A DNA stretch of 64,000 nt from an uncultured bacterium (lineage in GTDB: Bacteria > Planctomycetota > UBA8108 > UBA1146), in assembly GCA_913056395.1 (NCBI GenBank), contig CAJXMG010000002.1:103297-167296 (forward strand), in the 5' to 3' direction. This document shows, in pieces, positions 26,493 to 35,856 of the stretch. The translations under genes and the position numbers were made by a program. The notes below the pieces were generated by a model that saw only the letters and a list, made by a program, of their open reading frames with translations, searched no databases and was not told the DNA's origin. Positions within the stretch are counted from its first letter, which is position 1. Each line of letters opens with the position of its first letter.

Positions 26493-27608
26493 TTGAGCGC
26501 CGAGACCAAGGCTCGACTGAAGAGCATCCAACTACTCCTCGAACGAATCCGCCATGCCGTCCGATTTGACGAGCTCAAGGAAAAACTGGGGAGCCTGGAA
26601 GAGAAGATGTCCGCCCAGGATTTCTGGGACGACCGGGAAGCCGCCGAGAAAATTATTCAGTCGATGAAATCGACCAAGTCTTCGGTTCAATCCATCGAAA
26701 AACTGGAACAGGGACTGGAAGATGTTCAGGTTCTCATAGAACTTGCAGAATCAGAGTCGGATGAAGAATCTCTCGAGGAAGCCGAATCGGAAATTTTGAG
26801 GCTTCAGGAGAGCGCAGAGAGCCTCGAGTTGAAAACACTCCTTAACGGGAAGTACGACCAAGCGAGCGCTTACATCGAAATACAGTCCGGTGCAGGCGGT
26901 ACCGACGCCGCAGACTGGACCCTGATGGTTCAGCGCATGTTCCTGCGCTGGGGTGAAAAACAGGGTTACAAAACCCAGATCATCGACGAACAACACGGTG
27001 AAGAAGCAGGTCTCAAGTCATCGACAATCCACCTTTCAGGGGATTATGCCTATGGCTACCTGCGTTCTGAATCCGGAGTTCACCGGATCGTTCGCATCTC
27101 TCCGTTCGACGCACAGGCACGCAGGCAAACCGCTTTTTGCTCCATCCGTGTCACGCCGGAAACCGACAATACAGATGGTGTAGAAATCGTCGACTCGGAC
27201 CTTCGCGTCGATACCTACCGAGCAAGTGGAGCCGGTGGCCAGCATGTGAACACGACCGACTCGGCGGTCCGCATCACTCACTTGCCCACCGGGATTGTCG
27301 TCCAATGCCAAAATGAACGCAGCCAGCATGCCAACAAGGCCCAGGCCCTCAGGGTTCTGAAGGCAAGAATCATCGAGGTGCAGGAAGAAAAGCGTCGCGA
27401 GGAAATGAACGCCATCCAGGGTTCAAAAAGTGACATCGCTTTTGGCAGTCAGATCCGATCCTATGTCATGCACCCCTACAAGATGGTCAAAGACCACCGA
27501 ACCGACCACGAAACCAGTAACGTCGATGCCGTGCTCGACGGTGAATTGCAGCCCTTCATTGAGCATTGGCTGCGCCACAGAAACCGAACGGAAACGGAAT
27601 CACAGTGA
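26493..27608 (+). CDS. prfB: peptide chain release factor 2, no programmed frameshift
   Basis: RF2 reads UGA/UAA and triggers peptide release. The stop-codon-reading tripeptide SPF (VRISPFDAQ) identifies RF2 rather than RF1, and the catalytic GGQ sits in SGAGGQHVN. The frame opens at 26388, but TTG 26493 follows GAGGAG and gives 371 residues with an N-terminus that lines up with E. coli RF2. In E. coli a +1 frameshift at CUU-UGA-C near codon 26 regulates RF2. Here the same place reads CGA TTT GAC (RFDEL) in a single frame, so that autoregulation is absent. It ends 14 nt before glyA, probably in one operon. Confidence 0.93.
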   Translation: MSAETKARLKSIQLLLERIRHAVRFDELKEKLGSLEEKMSAQDFWDDREAAEKIIQSMKSTKSSVQSIEKLEQGLEDVQVLIELAESESDEESLEEAESEILRLQESAESLELKTLLNGKYDQASAYIEIQSGAGGTDAADWTLMVQRMFLRWGEKQGYKTQIIDEQHGEEAGLKSSTIHLSGDYAYGYLRSESGVHRIVRISPFDAQARRQTAFCSIRVTPETDNTDGVEIVDSDLRVDTYRASGAGGQHVNTTDSAVRITHLPTGIVVQCQNERSQHANKAQALRVLKARIIEVQEEKRREEMNAIQGSKSDIAFGSQIRSYVMHPYKMVKDHRTDHETSNVDAVLDGELQPFIEHWLRHRNRTETESQ

Positions 27609-27622
27609 AAGAGGAAATGATC

Positions 27623-28858
27623 ATGGAAACTTTGGAAACTTCCGATCCCGACATCGCCGCCATCGTCACTCGCGAAGAGGAACGGCAGCGAAATGAGATC
27701 AACCTCATCGCCAGTGAAAACATCGTCAGTGAAGCAATTTTGACGGCCCAGGGATCGGTCCTGACCAACAAGTATGCTGAAGGCTATCCTGGCAAACGCT
27801 ACTACGGTGGCTGCGAAGTCGTAGACGAAGCGGAAAATCTGGCAAGGGATCGTGCCAAGGACCTCTTCGGTGCGGACCATGCCAATGTCCAGCCCCATTC
27901 AGGAACCCAGGCAAACATTGCAGCCTACTCTGCCCTGCTCAAACCGGGTGACAAGGTACTCGCGATGGATCTCGCCCACGGAGGACATCTTTCACACGGT
28001 GCGAAGGTCAGCTTGACCGGCAAGGTCTACAACTTCACCCACTATCCCGTCAATGCAGACACGGAAACCATCGACATCGACGAGGTTATGAAGATTGCCA
28101 AAGAGGTACAGCCTCAACTGATTATCGCCGGTGCCAGTGCCTATCCGCGAATCATCGATTTTGAAGCCTTCCGCAAGGTGGCTGACGAAGTCGGATCGAA
28201 GTTCATGGTCGACATGGCTCACATCGCCGGCCTTGTTGCAGCCGGGGTGCACCCGAGCCCTGTCCCCCATGCGGATGTGGTCACGACCACTACGCACAAA
28301 ACCCTTCGGGGTCCCCGCAGTGGCCTGATCCTCTGTCGCAAAAAATGGGCCCGCAAAATCGACTCCGGTGTCTTCCCCGGTGATCAGGGCGGCCCGTTGA
28401 TGCATCTTGTCGCTGCGAGAGCAGTTTGCTTCCGTGAAGCGATGTCTGAAGAGTTCCGCGAGTACGCTCGCAGCATCGTTGCCAATGCACAAAAGCTTGG
28501 ACAGATCCTCATGGACGGCGGGGTTCGACTGGTTGCAGGTGGAACCGACAATCACATGGTCCTGGCGGACGTTCGCTCCTTGGATCTGACAGGAGATATT
28601 GCGGAACGGGCCCTGGGTGAGGCCGGAATCGTCGTCAATATGAACATGATTCCCCACGACCCGAATCCTCCCCTGAGACCCAGCGGAATCCGTATCGGAA
28701 CTCCCACTGTCACCAGTCGGGGAATGGGAGACGTTGAAATCGAACGCATCGGAAATTGGATTCTGGAAGTCCTCAAAAACCCTGAGGACACTTCACTGCA
28801 TCAGAGTATTCGCTCGCAGGTCCGTGAAATGTGTGGGGAGTTCCCGACAAGAATCTGA
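27623..28858 (+). CDS. glyA: serine hydroxymethyltransferase
   Basis: PLP enzyme converting serine and tetrahydrofolate to glycine and methylene-tetrahydrofolate. It has 411 residues, normal for bacteria. Marks: NLIASENIVS, YAEGYPGKRYYGGCE, DLAHGGHLSHG, VDMAHIAGLVAAG, and the PLP-binding Lys in TTTTHKTLRGPRSG. ATG 27623 was preferred to the ATG six bases upstream because it has better spacing from GAGG. It converges on trpS with only 32 nt between stops. Confidence 0.96.
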   Translation: METLETSDPDIAAIVTREEERQRNEINLIASENIVSEAILTAQGSVLTNKYAEGYPGKRYYGGCEVVDEAENLARDRAKDLFGADHANVQPHSGTQANIAAYSALLKPGDKVLAMDLAHGGHLSHGAKVSLTGKVYNFTHYPVNADTETIDIDEVMKIAKEVQPQLIIAGASAYPRIIDFEAFRKVADEVGSKFMVDMAHIAGLVAAGVHPSPVPHADVVTTTTHKTLRGPRSGLILCRKKWARKIDSGVFPGDQGGPLMHLVAARAVCFREAMSEEFREYARSIVANAQKLGQILMDGGVRLVAGGTDNHMVLADVRSLDLTGDIAERALGEAGIVVNMNMIPHDPNPPLRPSGIRIGTPTVTSRGMGDVEIERIGNWILEVLKNPEDTSLHQSIRSQVREMCGEFPTRI

Positions 28859-28890
28859 TCGGTGTATCAGCCTCAAGACCCGTATCCGTC

Positions 28891-29889
28891 TCAAGACCTC
28901 TTGGAACGGGGCTGGATACCGATCGCCTGATGAACCGCTTCCATCGTCTCCTCGACGATGGGGCGGATCTTCCGTGCACCCTCCCTGAGAATCTCCTCGA
29001 CCTTGTCAGGAGAGCTCTCCAGCTCTGCCCTTGCAGTTCGCGCATCGGCGAAATACTCCAGAAGTGCTTCATAGAGTTCCTGCTTGGCGTGGCCGTATCC
29101 ATAACCGATGCCGGCCGATCGCATCTTGTCCGCCATCTCGTCGACTTTTTCTTGCGGAGCAACCAACTTGTAAAGTTCGTGGATCGTATTGCCTTCGGGG
29201 TTTTTGGGATCGTCCACTCCCTGGGAATCGGTGACGATTCCCATGATCTTTTTGCGGAGCTTTTTCTCCGGCTCAAAGATCCCCAGATCATTCCCGTAGG
29301 ATTTGCTCATCTTCTGGCCATCCACACCGGGAACCTTGGCAGCCTGTCCCTCCAGGATCAGTGGCTCCGGAAGTGGAAAAACTTCTCCGTACAGTTGATT
29401 GAATTTCCCTGCGATATCGCGGGTCACCTCAACGTGTTGCTTCTGATCCTGCCCCACAGGAACGCGATGGGATCGGACGATCAAAATGTCAGCAGCCATG
29501 AGGCATGGATATGCGAAAAGCCCATGGTCCGCAGAGATTCCTTTTTCGACCTTGTCCTTGTATGCATGGCAACGCTCGAGGAGGCCCATGGGAGTCAGGG
29601 TCGATAGAATCCAGGACAACTCACAGACTTCTGGAACATCTTCCTGCCGGTAGATCACTGCTTTCTCAGGATCGAGCCCCAAGGCCAGATAATCGCAGGC
29701 GATACCGAAGATGTTTTCACGAAGTGCTTCGGCTTTCTTGACGGTGGTCAGGGCATGGTAAGTGGCGATGAAATAGTGCGCTCCGCCCTCCCTTTGGAGG
29801 TCGATCCACTGGCGAACAGCACCGAAGTAATTCCCCAGATGGATTCCCGAACTGGTCGGAGTCAATCCAGAGAGTGTGACCTGACTCAT
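28891..29889 (-). CDS. trpS: tryptophanyl-tRNA synthetase
   Basis: Class I synthetase of 332 residues, bacterial size. The HIGH-type box appears in TPTSSGIHLGNYFGA; the KMSKS loop as GQKMSKSYGN; VGQDQKQHVE and SWILSTLTP are also typical. The start has AAGGA upstream. It is monocistronic and convergent with glyA. Confidence 0.96.
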   Translation of the reverse strand: MSQVTLSGLTPTSSGIHLGNYFGAVRQWIDLQREGGAHYFIATYHALTTVKKAEALRENIFGIACDYLALGLDPEKAVIYRQEDVPEVCELSWILSTLTPMGLLERCHAYKDKVEKGISADHGLFAYPCLMAADILIVRSHRVPVGQDQKQHVEVTRDIAGKFNQLYGEVFPLPEPLILEGQAAKVPGVDGQKMSKSYGNDLGIFEPEKKLRKKIMGIVTDSQGVDDPKNPEGNTIHELYKLVAPQEKVDEMADKMRSAGIGYGYGHAKQELYEALLEYFADARTARAELESSPDKVEEILREGARKIRPIVEETMEAVHQAIGIQPRSKRS

Positions 29890-30121
29890 CGCTGATTCCC
29901 GTCCTTTACCCTGCTTCTATTCTGGATACCCGGACAGTCCCCGGGCATGGAAGGGCTCCCAAGAGGAAGCCCCTGATCTGGAATCAGGGTACAGAAATCA
30001 CCGCAGAACTCCAGAAAGACAGCAAAACTTGTCCCAAGAAGAGATCTTGAGCAGAATGATCTCTCTTGATCGCCAAAGCCTAAATGCGGAAGATCCTTCA
30101 TCAGATGAGGAGAAAGCCTCC

Positions 30122-30967
30122 ATGGCGAAGACAGCTTCAAAACCACGCGGAAGTTTGACGCGAGCCTTCATCACCGGGTTGGCAACACTGCTACCTACGG
30201 TGCTGACCATCATCATCATTACGGTCTCCTACAACTTCCTTGACGAAAAAATCGCCCAACCGATCACTGGCCTTATCCGCAAAGGATTCTCATCTGAAGT
30301 TGCCAAAGAGTACTTTTGGAAAGACACCGTCAAACTTCAGGAATGGCAACTGGATGAAACTGTCGACGACAGTGGACTTCCTGAACGAGCAGATGACATC
30401 CCTTTTTCGAAACAGGTCGAGCAGATTAGCCCTAGTTGGCTTGGCTTCGTTATCGCCATCGTCCTCGTGCTTGCTGTAGGCATCGTCTTCCGTGGAGTCT
30501 TGGGAAGACAGTTACTGAAACTGATCGAAGGCCTGATCAAACGCATTCCTTTTATCAAAATCATCTACCCCTATGCCAAACAGGTGACAGAATTCTTCTT
30601 CGAGGAAAAAAACAAAATCGAATACGACACTGCTGTGGCGGTTCAGTATCCGAGAATGGGAATCTGGTCCCTTGGATTCGTCACCAGTAATGGATTCAAG
30701 ACGATTCAGGAAAAACATGGAGGCCCCATGGTCGCCATCTTCATTCCTTCCAGTCCCACGCCGATTACCGGATACACGATTCTGGTTCCCCGAGACGAGA
30801 TCATTCCACTCGACTTGAGCGTCGACGAAGTGCTGAGATTCACGATCTCGGGTGGAGTGATCGTGCCAACGGATGAGATTCCCCAAATGGGCTCTGCACC
30901 CGATTTGAAGGCGCCCGGCGAGAAATCTGGGGACTCAAATTCTGCAGAAGATGACCCGAACGCTTGA
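30122..30967 (+). CDS. DUF502 family membrane protein
   Basis: A 281-residue inner-membrane protein with two transmembrane helices (about 13-37, ITGLATLLPTVLTIIIITV; and about 102-123, WLGFVIAIVLVLAVGIVF). DUF502 signatures follow: RIPFIKIIYPYAKQV, FIPSSPTPITGY and a C-terminal SVDEVLRFTISGG. A loop of about 60 residues between the helices is longer than usual. The ATG at 30122 follows GAGGAG; the frame opens at a TTG at 30029 without a clear site. The function of the family is not established. Confidence 0.85.
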   Translation: MAKTASKPRGSLTRAFITGLATLLPTVLTIIIITVSYNFLDEKIAQPITGLIRKGFSSEVAKEYFWKDTVKLQEWQLDETVDDSGLPERADDIPFSKQVEQISPSWLGFVIAIVLVLAVGIVFRGVLGRQLLKLIEGLIKRIPFIKIIYPYAKQVTEFFFEEKNKIEYDTAVAVQYPRMGIWSLGFVTSNGFKTIQEKHGGPMVAIFIPSSPTPITGYTILVPRDEIIPLDLSVDEVLRFTISGGVIVPTDEIPQMGSAPDLKAPGEKSGDSNSAEDDPNA

Positions 30968-31024
30968 CGGGAGAAACTTCCTGACTAGCATCGGGCTTCT
31001 GGAAATGCTGATTTGTCAAAGGGT

Positions 31025-31101
31025 CGGGCCGTAGCGCAGTTTGGTAGCGCGCCACGATGGGGCCGTGGAGGTCGGTGGTTCGAATCCACTCGGTCCGACC
31101 A
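31025..31101 (+). tRNA. tRNA-Pro (GGG), CCA encoded
   Basis: A 77-nt cloverleaf starting CGGGCCG and ending CGGTCCGACCA. The anticodon stem CCACG/CGTGG holds the loop ATGGGGC, giving anticodon GGG, which reads CCC and CCU. The acceptor stem has one G-T wobble. It stands alone ahead of the Kdo-kinase-like gene. Confidence 0.95.
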
Positions 31102-31199
31102 TACTTTTCAATCGCGAATTCTTTTTGATCTTGGTCGACTTGCCGATCATTCGGATACAAGGCAACTGTTCGGCCAAATCCGGCAGTGAGGCGTGATCC

Positions 31200-32054
31200 G
31201 TGACAGACCCAGCCTCCACAGATTCAAGTGCCCCGAGCTCCCCTTCAGAGGACCTTCCCCATTCTGCAGCAGCCAGAGTTCCCCTGATTCTCCAGAGTCA
31301 GGGAAGAAGCGTTTACTATTTCGCAGAATCCCAGGCAATCCTTGAAAAACTCGGTTTCATGTCGGGAGAACCGTCTTCCCCGGCCACCGAACACTTGCCA
31401 GGACGAACACAGCATCCGGTCTATTCGATTTCAAAATCGGAAAAGTACATGTGGAAGTTGTGCCGCCGCGGTGGATTTCTGTCCAGGGTTAACAAAAAGA
31501 CCTACTTCTCGATCCGTCGTTTTGTGGAGGAGTTGGTTCTTTCCGATCGACTTCAAAGGTCGGGAATCCCATCTTCAAAAGTGTTGGCATTTTCCGCCAA
31601 TCGAATCGGTCTTGGATTCGAAATCGCCCAAATCATCCAACTGGAGGAGAACGTCATCTCCCTCAGTGATTTGCTCGAGAAAAAAAAGCAGCCCCCTGCC
31701 CGGTCCCAGGTTCGCAGCACAGGAGAGCTGATACACCGCTTCCACAGTGCAGGATTTCTCCATGGGGACCTGAATCTCATGAACATTATGGTCAATGCTG
31801 ATCCGAGTGCGCCGGTCAAATCCCTTTTGGTCGATCTGGATCCGGGATCTGTACCACCGGGTGCGAACAGCACAGGAAATCTTGCGCGGCTGACCCGTTC
31901 CTATGCGAAGATCATCGACAAAGGGGGCACTCCCCTTACAGCGGGTGACCGATTCAGATTTTTGTACTGTGCAACAGGGGGAGATCGCACTCTGTTGAAA
32001 GCGGCCCTCAAGCAATGCCTCCCTCTTCTGCCGGAAAGTGAACACTCCCGTTGA
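31200..32054 (+). CDS. Kdo/WaaP-family lipopolysaccharide kinase
   Basis: Protein-kinase-fold enzyme of 284 residues, close to KdkA/WaaP kinases that phosphorylate the Kdo-heptose inner core of lipopolysaccharide. The catalytic loop FLHGDLNLMNIMV (HGDLN) and the metal Asp in LLVDLDPGS are visible, as is GELIHRFHSAGF just before. The first 40 residues are a Ser/Pro-rich tail. The GTG start has GAGG at 8 nt. Its TGA overlaps the TTG start of mqnA. The glycosyltransferases downstream support a lipopolysaccharide role. Confidence 0.8.
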   Translation: MTDPASTDSSAPSSPSEDLPHSAAARVPLILQSQGRSVYYFAESQAILEKLGFMSGEPSSPATEHLPGRTQHPVYSISKSEKYMWKLCRRGGFLSRVNKKTYFSIRRFVEELVLSDRLQRSGIPSSKVLAFSANRIGLGFEIAQIIQLEENVISLSDLLEKKKQPPARSQVRSTGELIHRFHSAGFLHGDLNLMNIMVNADPSAPVKSLLVDLDPGSVPPGANSTGNLARLTRSYAKIIDKGGTPLTAGDRFRFLYCATGGDRTLLKAALKQCLPLLPESEHSR

Positions 32055-32872
32055 AACCTGTTATCGGCTCCATCAGCTTCTTGAATGCTGACCCTCTCTG
32101 TCTAAAACTGGAGGATGTGGATCATCGTTGGGAAGTTCAGCATGACATTCCCAGTAAATTGGCAGCAAAATTACGCCAGAAGGAATTGGACGTCGCGTTG
32201 GTTCCCCAGGTGGAAGCCTGCAGATCAGAAGACTACCGGATTCTTCCTGGTCACTGCATCTCCTGTGATGGAGCAGTGGGATCGATTCTTCTCTTCGGTG
32301 ACACCGAGTGGAAGGACCTGCGTGCGGTGTCGGTCGACAAGGCCAGCAATTCTTCTGTAGCCCTGCTCTCTGTCTTGAGACATCTGGACGGATTGCCGCC
32401 CCTGGAAGTCTCGGTTGGTCAATCGGACCTTTCGGCACTGGAAGCGGGACAAAACCCAGATTCGGTTCTTCTGATTGGAGACCCGGCATTGGAAAATGCC
32501 CACTCTCCCTATCCCAGGCAAGATCTGGGAACGATGTGGAAAGAGAGGACCGGGCTCCCCTTCGTCTTTGCTGTGTGGCTGGCTCGACCTCCGATACCCC
32601 AATGGGTCGTGGATTCGATTCATGAATCCGCCAGGCAAGGACTCTCAAACCGTGATTCGATAGCAAAGATCTACTGCCGGGAGAACCCTGGAGTCCTCGA
32701 CCTTCCTTCCGCTCTGCATTACCTTCATGAAAACATTCGCTATGAACTGGGTGACCCTCAGATCGAGGCACTGAAGGTGTTCCACCGCTTACGTAGCGAG
32801 TTGGATTCCAACCTTGATCCTCAATGGTCCCCCCGATTCCTCGAGGCAGCTGAAATCGGTGACGAGTCATGA
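32051..32872 (+). CDS. mqnA: chorismate dehydratase MqnA, menaquinone (futalosine) pathway
   Basis: Periplasmic-binding-protein fold enzyme that makes 3-[(1-carboxyvinyl)oxy]benzoate from chorismate, the first step of the futalosine route to menaquinone. Marks: the start GSISFLNADPL, KLRQKELDVALVPQVE, and the end region TGLPFVFAVWLARP. 273 residues, normal length. The TTG start overlaps the previous stop (TTGA), and its own stop overlaps the next start (ATGA), so all are translationally coupled. Its place inside a lipopolysaccharide operon is unusual; no other mqn gene is in the window. Confidence 0.88.
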   Translation: MKPVIGSISFLNADPLCLKLEDVDHRWEVQHDIPSKLAAKLRQKELDVALVPQVEACRSEDYRILPGHCISCDGAVGSILLFGDTEWKDLRAVSVDKASNSSVALLSVLRHLDGLPPLEVSVGQSDLSALEAGQNPDSVLLIGDPALENAHSPYPRQDLGTMWKERTGLPFVFAVWLARPPIPQWVVDSIHESARQGLSNRDSIAKIYCRENPGVLDLPSALHYLHENIRYELGDPQIEALKVFHRLRSELDSNLDPQWSPRFLEAAEIGDES

Positions 32873-33723
32873 TTGAACTGACAGCCACTGTGATCACCTT
32901 CAATGAAGAAGCCAACATCCGTGAATGTCTGGAATCCCTCGATTGGGTTTCAACCATCATCGTTGTCGATTCGGGATCGACGGACAGAACCGTCGAGATC
33001 GCCCGAGAGTACACCGATCAAGTCCATGTGACAGACTGGCCTGGCCACGTTGAGCAAAAGAATAGAGCGATCTCTCTCGCCGAGACGGACTGGATCATCT
33101 CCATCGATGCGGACGAGCGGGTCTCCGAAGAACTTCGGGATGAAATCATCCAGAACCTGCAAACCGAACCTGAAGTTCCTGGTTTTTCGATGCCCAGACG
33201 AACTTGGCATTTGGGACAATGGATTCGTTATAGCGGCTGGTACCCCGACCGAAAGATTCGGGTATTCAATCGGCGTAAAGCACACTGGGCGGGAAGAAAT
33301 CCACACGATCGAATTTCAATTCAAGGGACTCCCATGAAATTGAAAGGAGATCTGCTTCACTATTCATTCCGAGATCTTCATCATCACATCGAGGGGATGG
33401 ATTTCTTCACAGGTATTTCTGGCAAGGAAATGGACCGGCACGGAGTTCGAAGCCCTTTACTGGGAATGCTCCTCCATGCCCCTTGGAGGTTTTTCAGGAT
33501 GCTCATCCTTCAAAAGGGCTATCGGGACGGGTTCGCGGGTTTCATTCTCGCTGGTCTGGGGATGATCTATGTCTTCCTCAAATATGCTTGCCTCTGGGAG
33601 AGGCGCCAACTGAAGAGACGGGGCCTCGATCCAGATACACAACCTAGGAATCACCGCGGCCCTGAATGGAAACCTCCCAGAAAACTGCCACCCTCACTGG
33701 TGAAATCCGGAGGCGACGGGTGA
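32869..33723 (+). CDS. family 2 glycosyltransferase, WaaE/KdtX-like
   Basis: GT2 (GT-A fold) enzyme of 284 residues resembling WaaE/KdtX, which adds glucose to the lipopolysaccharide inner core. Marks: ATVITFNEEANI, VVDSGSTDRT, the DxD-type metal site SIDADERV, and RRKAHWAGRNPHDR. A hydrophobic segment near 215-240 (FAGFILAGLGMIYVFLKYACLW) suggests membrane contact. It overlaps mqnA by 4 nt and the next glycosyltransferase gene by 4 nt. Confidence 0.88.
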   Translation: MIELTATVITFNEEANIRECLESLDWVSTIIVVDSGSTDRTVEIAREYTDQVHVTDWPGHVEQKNRAISLAETDWIISIDADERVSEELRDEIIQNLQTEPEVPGFSMPRRTWHLGQWIRYSGWYPDRKIRVFNRRKAHWAGRNPHDRISIQGTPMKLKGDLLHYSFRDLHHHIEGMDFFTGISGKEMDRHGVRSPLLGMLLHAPWRFFRMLILQKGYRDGFAGFILAGLGMIYVFLKYACLWERRQLKRRGLDPDTQPRNHRGPEWKPPRKLPPSLVKSGGDG

Positions 33724-34832
33724 AAATTTTTCACCTGTTTTCAAACTACAAATTCACAGGGCCGGCAGACCTTGCACTCTTGTTGGCCAAATCTCAGCTA
33801 AACCTCGGCCATGAAGTCCTTTTCTTCAGTGGCACCCCTCCCTATGGCACTCCCAACCATCTTGCTGGTATTGCCTCTGAGCGGGGGATCGTGTACCGAC
33901 CGGATCTTCATTTGCCGAAGCATTTTCATTTCCGGCAACTTCTGAAAGACCTCAATACCCTTAAAGCAATAGTCGCAGAAGAAAAACCGGACTGGATTCA
34001 TTGCCATCTCCCAGGTGACCACCTTCTCGGTTGCCTGGCAAAAGGTGAGAAAGCCCCCCCCATCGTCAAAAGCCAATACGAACTGAATCCTGTTAATAAT
34101 TTACGCGGCAAATACTGTCGCCCCCGCACTGACCTTTGGATCTCTCCGACCCCCACGGCCACACAAAACTTGCTGTCATGGAAAGTTGAAACAAATCGGA
34201 TATTGGAACACCCCCCCATCGTCGATCTTCAACGCTTCCAACCCGAAACCCGCGAATCTGAGACGGAAAAGACCGGAGATTCTATTCACATCGGAGTCGT
34301 GGCCAGAATGCAACACCACCGCCGATTCCCAGAATTGATCAAGGGCTTCTCACTCGCTGCGATGGAAGACCCTTCACTCAACCTGCACATCTTTGGGCGT
34401 GGAACCCATCAGGATGAAGTGGCAAAGAGACCAGCCAAAGAGAGTGGCTTTGCTGACCGCATCCACTTCTCTGGATATCTGGATTCAAATCAGTACCCCG
34501 GCCACCTCAGGAGATTGGATCTGCTGATCTTTTTGGTCCCGGGCTCTGATGGAACCTGTCGTGCCGCCAGAGAAGCCATGGCCAGCGGAGTTCCGGTCAT
34601 CGCCTCCCGCCGTGGATTACTCCCCGAGTTGATTCCTTCGACTGCGGGACTCCTTCTCGATGACGATTCACCGGAAGCCATCTCCAGGGCGATCCTGCAA
34701 TTGTCTCGGGAAACCGGTTTGAGAAGAGATCTCGCCGCCGGTGGGCGTGCCTATACCGAGTCTTTTTGCAATGCGGAGATCCTGTTCCAGGCACTCGAAT
34801 CATTACTTCACGGTAGAATCAGCACTATTTAG
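33720..34832 (+). CDS. family 4 glycosyltransferase
   Basis: GT-B fold enzyme of 370 residues, family 4. The N-terminal domain has VKIFHLFSNYKFTGPADLAL; the C-terminal donor domain has HIGVVARMQHHRR and the EX7E-like region AAREAMASGVPVIASRRGLLPELI. The GTG at 33720 overlaps the preceding stop (GTGA) and follows GGAGG, so it was chosen over the ATG at 33666. Last gene of the operon; probably completes an envelope glycan. Donor and acceptor cannot be told. Confidence 0.88.
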   Translation: MKIFHLFSNYKFTGPADLALLLAKSQLNLGHEVLFFSGTPPYGTPNHLAGIASERGIVYRPDLHLPKHFHFRQLLKDLNTLKAIVAEEKPDWIHCHLPGDHLLGCLAKGEKAPPIVKSQYELNPVNNLRGKYCRPRTDLWISPTPTATQNLLSWKVETNRILEHPPIVDLQRFQPETRESETEKTGDSIHIGVVARMQHHRRFPELIKGFSLAAMEDPSLNLHIFGRGTHQDEVAKRPAKESGFADRIHFSGYLDSNQYPGHLRRLDLLIFLVPGSDGTCRAAREAMASGVPVIASRRGLLPELIPSTAGLLLDDDSPEAISRAILQLSRETGLRRDLAAGGRAYTESFCNAEILFQALESLLHGRISTI

Positions 34833-34969
34833 AGAAAAACGGCCCTTTTTCAGAGTTTTTCCTACAGATCACCAACCCATGTGTCGAGGAATCCATTGGG
34901 CGGGAAGGACTCGCCCATGGCCCCTGTGGCCGTCAAAGGCCTCAGGCCAAAAACCGAAAGGGTATGGAT

Positions 34970-35542
34970 ATGAACAACGTCAACAGCGGTCAAATTACGA
35001 CCAACAACATGAACAGTGTGATTTTCCCCACGGCTCGCGTCGTCAGTGGTCTTTTGGGTTTCTACGCCCTTTGCACCATTGCCACGAACTACACCGTGAC
35101 CACCAATTTTGATTTCAACGTGTTCTCCGGAATCGTCGCCATGGCTATGGTGATCTGCTTCTCGGTTTGTACTGCAAGCATGTGGAAGAATGGCTTCCAG
35201 GTCTTCTCCGGAAACGTCGACAATGTTGTTGAGGCCAACACCTTCTGGAACAAGCTTGCCAATGGCTTCATTGTTTCCTGCGTGGTCTTTACCGCTGGAG
35301 CCTTCATCAACAGTGCCGGAAGCTCCAATATCGTCAACGCCCTGACCCCGTCCTTTTTCCCCTTCTTCATTGGCATGTGTGGCTACTACACCTGCAAAAC
35401 TGTTGCAGCTGCATGCACCACTACTGCCATTGAGTGCAATGTCAGCAAAAATGCTGACAATGTTGTGGCCAACAGCGTAAAAAGTGTCATGACTGACATG
35501 AATGTCATTCAAGATACAAATGCAAAGACATACACCTCTTGA
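34970..35542 (+). CDS. Asn-rich four-helix membrane protein, unknown
   Basis: A 190-residue protein with four likely transmembrane segments: ARVVSGLLGFYALCTIAT, FSGIVAMAMVICFSVCTASM, FIVSCVVFTAGAFIN and FFPFFIGMCGYYTCKTVAAA. The termini and loops are rich in Asn, Thr and Val, and there are many Cys in or near the helices. No family is recognised. ATG 34970 has AAGGG at good spacing; an ATG 6 nt earlier is too close to it. Base composition is more AT-rich than in neighbouring genes, which could mean transfer. It has its own terminator. Confidence 0.7.
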   Translation: MNNVNSGQITTNNMNSVIFPTARVVSGLLGFYALCTIATNYTVTTNFDFNVFSGIVAMAMVICFSVCTASMWKNGFQVFSGNVDNVVEANTFWNKLANGFIVSCVVFTAGAFINSAGSSNIVNALTPSFFPFFIGMCGYYTCKTVAAACTTTAIECNVSKNADNVVANSVKSVMTDMNVIQDTNAKTYTS

Positions 35543-35570
35543 AGTAGCTCGTAACTTACTTCGTAAACTA

Positions 35571-35608
35571 AAAGCCTGTGGAGATTTATCAGTCTCCGCA
35601 GGCTTTTT
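35571..35608 (+). terminator. rho-independent terminator
   Basis: AAAGCCTG.GGAGA pairs with TCTCC.CAGGCTTT around an 8-nt loop, then five T. It lies 28 nt after the four-helix membrane protein. Confidence 0.85.
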
Positions 35609-35856
35609 CTACATTGGAGAGACTATTCGAATCGACGAGGCTTCAGCAATTACATGAAGGTCAGTGATTTACAATGGTTGAATCCGTCACTTTGTAATCC
35701 TATTCTTGGGGTGTAACTGTTTTATTAACCCGCCTGAACGTTCGGGCAGGAAATTTGATTTATCTCTGTGGGAGGTGTGTCCCCTGCACCCATCAAGTCA
35801 GTGCATGTGGATTCTTCCATGGAACATGGATTCCCTTTATTCGACCGGGAGAAGTT

